A stretch of 64,000 nt of DNA from Calliopum simillimum (taxonomy: Eukaryota; Arthropoda; Insecta; Diptera; Lauxaniidae): NCBI GenBank assembly GCA_951812925.1, contig OX638369.1, positions 65,858,228-65,922,227 on the forward strand. Direction: 5' to 3'. The position numbers and the translations under genes were made by a program. The notes under the pieces were generated by a model. That model saw only the letters and a program-made list of their open reading frames with translations, had not been told where the DNA came from and did not search any database. Of the stretch, positions 56,527 through 64,000 are shown one piece after another; positions within the stretch are counted from its first letter, which is position 1, and each line of letters starts with the position of its first letter.

Positions 56527-57660
56527 TCATAATAATGAATTAAAATAAATGAAGTTGTCACTTGCACTTTCTTGGCATTTTATTCCCATGACATTCGGCT
56601 CCTATTTATTGTGTCAACTGACAATTAAGTTTTACAAATGAAAAAAGAACCGTGACTTGCGTACGCTGGTATCATCTCAATACTTGAGTTCTCTCTCTCT
56701 CTCTCAATACAGAAGACGAGCAAGCAAAAAAAAAAAACCACACGCTTGTTGTTGTTGCGATCTCGGAAATGATTTTTATACCCTATATACACAGTGCATT
56801 CATTCACTTTGTTCTTCCGCTTTATATATATTACAAATACATTCTTCACCACCGTTACCTCTTGAGTCGATACTGCTAAGCCTGTCTCTGTGCACGGTTG
56901 TCTTGAATAGTCGATAGGTGCCATGAAACTGTGGAAAAACCGGCTTCCGGGGTTTCATTTGTATGTACTAGCTTTATGGTCAAAAAAATGCAAACTCCGA
57001 AATATGAGCTTATAATTTTTGCAAAATACACAAAGAGCTTGTAGAACACTAAGTATGTGTACTTTCAAATTCAAGATGGCGAATGCAATATGGCGTCTCA
57101 TATCATAATTTTGGCGAAGTCGCAAAAATATCGTTAGAGTTCTCAAACTTAGCAGGCACGGTTCCTAAATATTTCTAAGCTACATATATGTGTAAGTTTG
57201 AACGAATTGAAACAAGTCTAACGCCTGTCTTTTGGGTGACTTGAATAAAATTTTCGAGTACCACATTTTTTTATGGAATTCTGGTAAACATCGCATTTCG
57301 ACATGTTTTCAAAAAAAAATTTCAAAATCCTTATAGAACTTCGGAAATGATCGGCTAACGAACGATTTCCATGTTGCTTAAGCCGAAGCAAATAAAGATA
57401 ATTCTGAAAAATAGTTCCAAGTGAATTTTTTTCCGGAATTGTATTCACTTATGCATGAAAAATAACGTGTGAAAAGTACATTGCAAAATCGTATGCCCAA
57501 AAAAAGTTATTTAAGGGTCAAAAGTTTCGAAAATAAGTTTTTTTCAATTATTTCGCTTACGGCAGTTATTTACTGAGCCAACAGTTACATATTTAGCTTC
57601 AATGATTTACTACGAAAAAGCCTCATAAATTTTTTTCCTATTACTCATGGTTTAGGAGGT
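56527..57660. other. Spacer with TATACCC relic and shared block
   Basis: A (CT)n stretch lies at 56694-56705. Bases 56777-56880 are a diverged TATACCC repeat head (TTTATACCCTATATACACAG, CTCTTGAGTCGATACTGC). Bases 56895-56990 match 31695-31795. No gene. Confidence 0.5.
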
Positions 57661-57664
57661 ATGT

Positions 57665-59870
57665 GAGAAATGGGCTGCAGATTCCGAAAATCGCATTATT
57701 TTATTATGTTTGTGTTGAAACGTTTTGGATGTCATATTAAAGGTAATTAAATTACATACAAATGATGTTCACATTACATTTTGGTTGGCTTGTTGGTTTC
57801 GGCGAAATACATTGATTTCTAAAAAAATATTTTTATTTTCCGAAAAAATTAAGAAAAAATCAAAATCAACTTAAAATTTATACAAGAAAAAATAACTTTT
57901 TTATAATATTTTGTTTTTTTGTATCATAGACTATATATTTTTGAAGAAAATGAGATACCATTTAAGAAAATCGATGGAAAAATGCAAAAGTTGTATACAA
58001 TCAATTGATAATTTACTAAAATGCGTTTTTGCCTATTATTTTCGTTTTTTTTTTTTTTTTTGTAATAAACTGTTCGATGAATTGAAACTTTTTGTAAAAC
58101 ATATGAGAAAATCCAAAAAATTCCTAAAGTAGGCATTAAAAAAAAATACCCGTGTCTCGTCGTTTTTCTCCAGCACGTCAGATTTTTTTTAATCGATTTT
58201 TGAAGTTTTTTAATCCACTGTATATGAAAAAAACAAAAATAACGCATTCTTGTGTTAAGTCGATGAATGTAACTATATGATCCTTACATCTGAGGTGTAT
58301 CATGTGTTCAATAAACTTATGTAAGATATTGCGAGGAATATTTTTGTAAAAAAATTTGACCCTCCAAGACCCTTGCATGTGGGTCATTTTGACCCCCCCA
58401 CATACAGGTCATTTTGACCTACATGTCGGGGCTTTAGAGGGTTAAAATTGTCTACAAAAATATTCCTCGTAATATCCTGCATACTGTTTACTGAACACAT
58501 GATACACCTCAGATGTAAGGATTATGTAGTTAAATCCATCGATTTAACACAAGATTGCGTTATTTTTGTTTTTTTTTTTCATGTACAGTGGATTAAAAAA
58601 CTTCAAATATCGATTAAAAAAATCTGACGTGCTGGAGAAAAAGGACGAGACACAGGCATTTTTTTCAACGGCTACTTTAAGAATTTTTTGGATTTTCTAA
58701 TGTGTTTTACAAAAAGTTTCAAATTACACAGGTTTACAAAAAAAAAAAATGTTATGGCGTTTTGACGGACTATGTGTTTCCTATGGACTTTGACGTCCTG
58801 AATCCGAATCCTTGGTGCGTTTTTTTCCAGAACGTCTGAGAAAAATTTTTCAAGGTCATATGGAGGTCATGTGCAGTTTAGTGATAAAATTCTTAAACCA
58901 ATTTTTTATCATTGATTTCTTAGTCCTTAAAAAGAATATGTAATCAAAAAGGTTATTTCGGACCTAGTTTTGGAGATATAGCCATCGGAAGATCCGGATA
59001 TATCTTCTATGAAAACCGCTATAAGTTAGAAACTCCTGGATGAACTTGTACAATATTGGTGTTATATGAAAGGTATTTTGACAACCTATAAAAATGTTTT
59101 GAAAATATTTTTTATTGGATTCATAGTTTTCAAGATATCAGCTTTTTTAAAACTTTATGAAATTTTTCAATTACAACAACAAAGAAATCAACAACTCCAG
59201 CAACAATAACAACAAAAATAACAACAACAACAAAATACCTTTCATATGACACCAATACTTTCCAAATCCATTCAGGGGTTCCCAACTTATAGCGGATTTC
59301 ACAGAAGATATATGTTCTGATCTTCCGATGGCTATATCTCTGAAACTAGGTCCGAGATATTCTTTTTGCTCACATATTCTTTTTAAGAACTAAGAACTCA
59401 ACGATTAAAAATTAGTTTCAGAATTTTAGCGAACTTATCACTAAACGACACATGAACCCCATGTTGACCTCCATATGACCTTGAAATCTTTTTTCTCAGA
59501 CGTTCTGGAAAAAAAACGGACTCCGGATTCGGATTCGGGACGTCAAAGTCCCTAGGAAACACATAGTCTGATCAAAGCGCCATGACATTTTTTTTTTTTT
59601 TTGTAAACCTGTGTTATCGAACAGTTTATTACAAAAAAACGAAAAAAATAGGCAAAAGCGCATTTTAGTAAGTTATCAATGAATTGTATACAACTTTTAC
59701 ATTTTTCCATCGATTTTCTTAAATGGTATCTTATTTTCTTCAAAAATATATAGACTATGATATTAAAAAACAAAATGATTCTTAAAATTTTTTTTTTTCT
59801 TTTAGAAATCTGCAGTTGATTTTTGCTTTTTTTTAATTTTTTCGAAAAAAATTTAATTTTTTTTCAAAAT
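57665..59870. mobile_element. Second palindrome of the 40-kb family, with insertion
   Basis: GGGCTGCAGATTCCGAAAATCGC at the left and the sequence through ATTACGAGGAATATTTTTGT match 40060-40640. The centre near 58400 reads GGGTCATTTTGACCC. The right arm is split by the 887-bp element at 58727-59613. No coding capacity. Confidence 0.8.
58727..59613. mobile_element. 887-bp palindromic element, CACAGG ends, TTA TSD
   Basis: Inverted ends CACAGGTTTACAAAAAAA / TTTTTTTGTAAACCTGTG, flanked by TTA (58724-58726, 59614-59616). The homologous element at about 40885 (AATTATCGAACAG) shows the empty site. Long arms (GAACGTCTGAGAAAAA; CATATGGAGGTCATG and complements) surround a CAACAA-rich core at 59164-59235. 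Confidence 0.92.
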
Positions 59871-59875
59871 CATTA

Positions 59876-60131
59876 CACAGGCCCACAAAAAAAAAAAAAG
59901 TACCATGCGCGAAAGATCAGACCACCTGAACTTTATGTTTTTAGGGTCGCTGAATCCAAATATGGTGCCAGAATAGCGAAATGCTGAAAATTAGAGATTT
60001 TTCCTGGTTTCTGGAAAAACGCGAACCAACTTCGCTAATCTGACACTATATTCGGGTTCAGCGACCCCGAAAACATAAAGTTCCGGTGGTCTGATCTTTC
60101 GCGCAGGGTACTTTTTTTTTTTTGGCCTGTG
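59876..60131. mobile_element. 256-bp MITE of the CACAGG family
   Basis: CACAGGCCCACAAAAAAAAA at the left and its complement ending GGCCTGTG at 60131. Arms carry GCGCGAAAGATCAGACCACC and complement. TTA lies at the left flank only. A second, partial copy starts immediately at 60132. Confidence 0.85.
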
Positions 60132-60260
60132 CACAGGACTACAAAAAAAAATTCCCTGCGCGAACGATCAGACCACCTGAACTTTATGTTTTCGGGGTCG
60201 CAGAGTCCGAATATGGTGTCAGAATAGCGGAGTTGGCTCGAGTTTTTTCAGAAATCAGCA
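60132..60260. repeat. Half copy of the CACAGG MITE
   Basis: CACAGGACTACAAAAAAAAA, CGAACGATCAGACCACCTGA and GGGGTCGCAGAGTCCG repeat the left arm of 59876-60131. No matching right end follows. Confidence 0.75.
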
Positions 60261-61119
60261 ATTATGCTGAAAAATTTGAGATGTTTTTCAGCATTATTCC
60301 TGAGTTTTTTCAGAAATCAGTTAAAAAAAAAGTTAAAACTTCTTTTTGATAGTATAAACAAAAAAGAGCTGGAGTTTCTTCTGTTGAAGAGAAATAACTT
60401 CAAACATTTTCGAAAACCCCTTTTTTCGCACTTACAAGCACTAAACTAAAAACACGGTTTTGTTTAGAATATCTAAACCATTAAGAAAAAGTATACCTGA
60501 CCTACTGCACCTTATGTTTACCAATCTAATTAATTCGGAACTAGTCCAAAGGAAATTCAGCTCGACAATTGATAGAAATAGTACTATCATTTGGGAGAAT
60601 ATAATGATGTTACCTGGAATGTTTTGCGGGATTTTTGCAAATGAGTTATTTTATAGATTTCGATGTGCTCTTTCAGAATTTCAACTGTGCTACCTCGAGT
60701 CGTGTTCGCTCGCGCCGCCATATTAGAAAAATGGCGTCCAAAATCAGTTTTTTACAAAAATCTCTTTAACGATTACATTTAGAGAAAAATATTGTGTAGC
60801 AATATTGTAGCTCATGAAATTTTCTATAGAAATGACCTCTTATTTGTTTCCGCACGACTTATAACTCAGGAGATATCCTAATTCAAAATTTGAAAAAAAT
60901 TAGTAAATTGTGCATGCCGCTTATGAGTAGGCACAGTGATGTATTGAGCTTTAAATTACAATAACTCATGAACGGTAAGTCACGTGTTCAAAGTAAAAAC
61001 ATTTTATTTATAGGAAATTACTTCCACTATAAGCTCCATTTTACTTTTTTTAAATAAGACCTATAGTTTAGAAGATATTTCTTCAACAAACCTAAAATTT
61101 AGAAAAAAACCGTTTTTTT
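60261..61119. other. Unassigned AT-rich spacer
   Basis: No gene or complete element recognised. GCGCCGCCATATT at 60711 is a small GC-rich island in otherwise AT-rich DNA. Confidence 0.3.
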
Positions 61120-61308
61120 TAAATAATGCCAACAGCGCCAATAGTGCCTTAATACCAATTTGGTACAACGCAATTTTGCGCTCAAGGTTGCGCTACCGGT
61201 GTAGCGCCAATCTTTACTACATTGAATTGCAGGTATTGCAGGAAATACAGAAACAAATGGTTTATCAGTTAAACGATAATAAATCAGACTTCGTTATTAT
61301 GTAAATAA

Positions 61309-61599
61309 CTGCCATACCTAAATTGGAGCGTCAGGCGTTGCGTTATTTAACGCTACACAAAAGAGTCAAGTGCCAAACCGAAATAAAGAGCGTTGCATTG
61401 AAGTCAATTGTTTGACAAAATCATATTGTTGTTTCTTTTTTTACTTTTCTGTAGCTAACTTCACTCCATAACGCTTTGTCAAAATTGGAAATTCGAATAG
61501 CTGAGCGTTGGCAATTTCGGTATGCGCCATACAAATTGTATGTACATGAGAAATTTTTGACAGTAAAATAACACTGATGCTCCAATTTAGGTATGGCAG
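61309..61599. mobile_element. 291-bp hAT-like MITE, CTGCCATACC ends
   Basis: CTGCCATACCTAAATTGGAG / CTCCAATTTAGGTATGGCAG ends; flanks GTAAATAA and GTAAACAT (6 of 8 identical). Confidence 0.75.
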
Positions 61600-61619
61600 G
61601 TAAACATTTTTGAAAAAAA

Positions 61620-61752
61620 TTATTGAAAATTTTCGAAAAAAACTTTAAATAAGAGATTCTATAACTTTTTATTGTGATACTCACCATTTCATCAAAAAGC
61701 TTCCTCGATAAAAAGCAATTGAAACCACACGGATTGCGGAACAGGCCTGATT
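61620..61752. repeat. Half copy of the CAGGCCTG element
   Basis: TACTCACCATTTCATCAAAA through GATTGCGGAACAGGCCTGATT matches the right half of 3792-4168. Confidence 0.8.
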
Positions 61753-62038
61753 AACTTTTAACTGATATACATTAAAATTTCACTCTATGATTCAAAGATT
61801 TTGCGAAAATTTAGAATAATTTTTTTCAAAAATGTTCCTTTTACATAATAAGGAAGTTTGATTTTTTTAAATTTTTTAACTGATATGGCATTTCAATCGC
61901 ATCAAACACATTTGAAGTAAAAAAAAAGTCAAAATAAAATGGATTTTTATTTTGCAGTAGCGCTTCATCATCAAGCAAGAATAACTCGAAATCCTGCAGG
62001 TATATTGAAAATTCTGCTGATGAAGACAAAGTACATAA

Positions 62039-62388
62039 TAGCCTGTTTCCAGCGAAGATTTAGCTTTGATTAGATTAGTAAATCATATTGTTAAATCCTG
62101 CCCGTTTCCACCGGCCAAAATAGATTTATTTCTGTCAGAAGCAGTAAAATTAAACTTGTATTTCACTTTCCCTAAATGTTTATCTTCCATTTGCTTTGTG
62201 TTCATGCCAATTGTCAAAGTTCCAGGGGTGTCACTAAGTTAAAAATTGCCATAATCGGTAGCCTTGCTAAGGTTAAGACACAGATTTGACTTTAAATCTC
62301 AGATTTAACTCAAATCAAATCCCAAATTTAGCGCTAAGTCCAGAAACTGCATTAAATCACCTTTTAAATCTGCGGTGGAAATAGGCTA
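62039..62388. mobile_element. 350-bp MITE, TAGCCT ends, TAA TSD
   Basis: TAGCCTGTTTCCAGCGAAGA / TCTGCGGTGGAAATAGGCTA, with TAA on both sides (62036-62038, 62389-62391). TWA TSD and TAGCC start as in 11677-11895. Confidence 0.85.
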
Positions 62389-62439
62389 TAAGACTGGATT
62401 TAAGAAATAAAAAGTTCACTCCATTTTTTTTTTTGTGCC

Positions 62440-63180
62440 TGAGTATCTAAAATTTATACTTTGGTAGAAAGTGGGCGTTGCAATTATTGAACAACGTATC
62501 CTTTTCGTTATCCTTTAGATAATTGTTTCTCCATTTGCGAGAAATAGCTTTTAATGTTTTTATTTGTATGGGAGGTTCCACGCGCACCGGCGATATTTCG
62601 CCCACTTTCAGTTCGTAGGTGCCTAAGAGCAAGTAGACTTCCTACAGTTAAATTCAAAGAAATTGCTTTAGCAGTTTTCTTTTTCCAGCGTATTATATTT
62701 TTGTGGGCGGTGCCGCACCCTTCAACGAGTTTTTCCACTTCAACAAAATATAACATTTTAATCCTTGTTTCCAGGGGTAACATCTCCTAAATTTTCATTA
62801 AAATTGTTGGAGTCGTTTTCGCGTAATATTGATTTTTTCAATGGTTAAAAAGTGGGCGTGGCACTTTCTCAATACCCCTCACTTTTCGTTTGTTACAAGG
62901 TATTGGTATCTTAATACCTTGTACGGTTTGCGAGATATGACCAGGTTAAGCTTAAAATTTAGGGTGGTGCCACGTCCTTTCATGAGTATCTAGAAAGTTG
63001 AAACCTAGCTCATTCTTCATACAACGCTTATATCTATCATTATTTCGAGTTTCATTAAAATCGATGCAGCCGTTTTCGAGAAACAATTTTACCACAGTAA
63101 AAATAAGTGCAAATAAAGAAAAAACATACAATTTTATGTAGTATAGTATAAGAAAAGAAAAGATTCAAAGAAGTAAAACT
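62440..63180. repeat. AGTGGGCG-type interspersed repeat
   Basis: Repeated blocks of a GGGCG(T)GGC-ACTTT and GGTGCCGC/GGTGCCACG type at 62470, 62705, 62855 and 62970. Related to 42480-42720. No coding sequence. Confidence 0.5.
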
Positions 63181-63365
63181 GGGCGCTACACCGGTGGCTC
63201 AACCTTGCGCGCAAAGTTGCGTTGTATCAAATTGGCATTAAGGCGCAGTTTGCGTTATTGGCGCTAGTTGGCGTTAGCGCCTTATGAATATGTGTATCAG
63301 CGCCGTGCTTGGTATCAATGCATAATGCCACCGCAGCGCTGCGTTACCCATCACTACAGACTAAT

Positions 63366-63730
63366 AGCCAAGAAGTAGCGTTTCGTAAAGTGACATCTGT
63401 CTAAATCTATCAAATGGCAGAAGCGTGTAAGCGATTAGTGAAATCGTAAAGTAGCGGTACGCAACGTTGAGTCCTGTTGAAATTAGATTCTCAAACGTCG
63501 CGCTACGTTGTTAGATAAAATAAATTAAATTTGGATGTTATAAATGGAATTTTTTGAACAAATTTATTAAATTAATTAGGGCGATGGATGCTTGTTTACA
63601 AAAACTGGAATTTTTCAAGTAATTTTTAAGTTGTAAGGTGACAGTTCGAACGTTGCCTACCGTTTTCACTAATCGATGCTACGTTGACAAGCAACCGTGA
63701 CGTAACATTACGAAACACTACTTCTTGGCT
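63366..63730. mobile_element. 365-bp MITE, AGCCAAGAAGTAG ends
   Basis: AGCCAAGAAGTAGCGTTTCG / CGAAACACTACTTCTTGGCT, flanked by AAT on both sides (63363-63365, 63731-63733). Inner GCGCTACGTTG-type complementary blocks. Confidence 0.82.
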
Positions 63731-63739
63731 AATTCCAGC

Positions 63740-64000
63740 ATAAGACTTCTATGGTCTCTAAATACGGAATCAAAAACCCAACTGCATTGAAAAAATAAGG
63801 TTACAAAATTTTGCATAGTGAAATCTCGGGCTGAGACCGAAACCAAAAATCAATATCAAAGCCAAGATCAAAACACAAACAAATATAAAAATACATATTT
63901 TTAATGTATCCGAATCTGGCCTTAAAATTGCTGTATCTCTTACGGTTTTTGAGATATCTTAGCCTAAACAAGGAAAAAATACAGTTTTTGCTATATTTTG
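63740..64000. repeat. Relic of the CCAAGACCAAGA hAT MITE and shared edge repeat
   Basis: AACCCAACTGCATTGAAAAA and the GAGACCGAAACCAAAAATCAATATC block match 16790-16890. The last 60 bases match 31950-32010. The window ends inside this repeat. Confidence 0.55.

Larger units (their letters stand above)
61120..63290. mobile_element. Large element with GCGC-rich inverted arms
   Basis: GCGCCAATAGTGCCTTAATA...GTAGCGCC (61130-61218) is mirrored at 63187-63285 (GGCGCTACACCGGTGGCTCA...TTGGCGCTAG). Between them lie a 291-bp MITE, a half CAGGCCTG element, a 350-bp MITE and an AGTGGGCG repeat. It may be one old foldback opened by later insertions. Confidence 0.55.

Noticed and set aside
56657..56917. ORFs on both strands around the CT-rich stretch
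   Set aside because: Low-complexity translation across a microsatellite and a repeat relic.

Overview
This is AT-rich eukaryotic nuclear DNA, most likely from a brachyceran fly. The clues are intron-bearing gene pieces related to insect RRP12, TANGO2, p32/C1QBP and NDUFA13, a methuselah-like GPCR exon behind an Inr+DPE promoter, a Copia element with the copia-type initiator-tRNA primer site, and relics of mariner, Tc1, hAT, Gypsy and non-LTR elements. No prokaryotic operons, CRISPR arrays or rRNA genes were seen. I cannot name the species from sequence alone.

Only two pieces look like live single-copy genes: the 5' end of a DHX33-type DEAH RNA helicase leaving the left edge (2-388, minus), and the first coding exon of a methuselah-like receptor (37809-38769, plus), whose transmembrane exons are not found in the 25 kb downstream. 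A possible unknown 5' exon lies at 45047-45131 (minus). The other gene-like sequence is broken: p32, TANGO2 and RRP12 fragments at 2.9-6.0 kb; a second, inverted RRP12/TANGO2 fragment pair at 15.0-18.1 kb; a DUF4806 fragment at 18.9-19.9 kb; and an NDUFA13/GRIM-19 fragment carried inside a transposon at 48.9-49.2 kb.

The rest is a dense, nested deposit of transposable elements, and many insertions can be ordered by target-site duplications (TSDs). Left part (0.6-14 kb): foldback element with nested MITEs, LINE 3' end, degenerate 1.74 kb hAT, 575-bp MITE, and a 2.1-kb palindrome split by a MITE. Middle (15-32 kb): hAT within a TANGO2 copy, Gypsy fragment flanked by a 130-bp duplication, then a stack of hAT insertions at 24.2-31.6 kb holding a foldback rich in TGTACAGCCC repeats and a mariner relic. 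Then a 3.6-kb element (33.0-36.6 kb) with a ~228-bp tandem satellite and a tRNA-like sequence. Right part (39-64 kb): LINE and Tc1 relics, a palindrome family seen twice (40.0-41.4 and 57.7-59.9 kb), a foldback at 47.0-49.8 kb, a complete Copia at 49977-54267, a degenerate BED-hAT gene and several MITEs.

The most useful observations are natural before/after pairs, where one arm of a palindrome or a paralogous copy preserves the empty insertion site; gene pieces captured or shattered by transposons; and foldbacks carrying tandem arrays or tRNA-like sequences.
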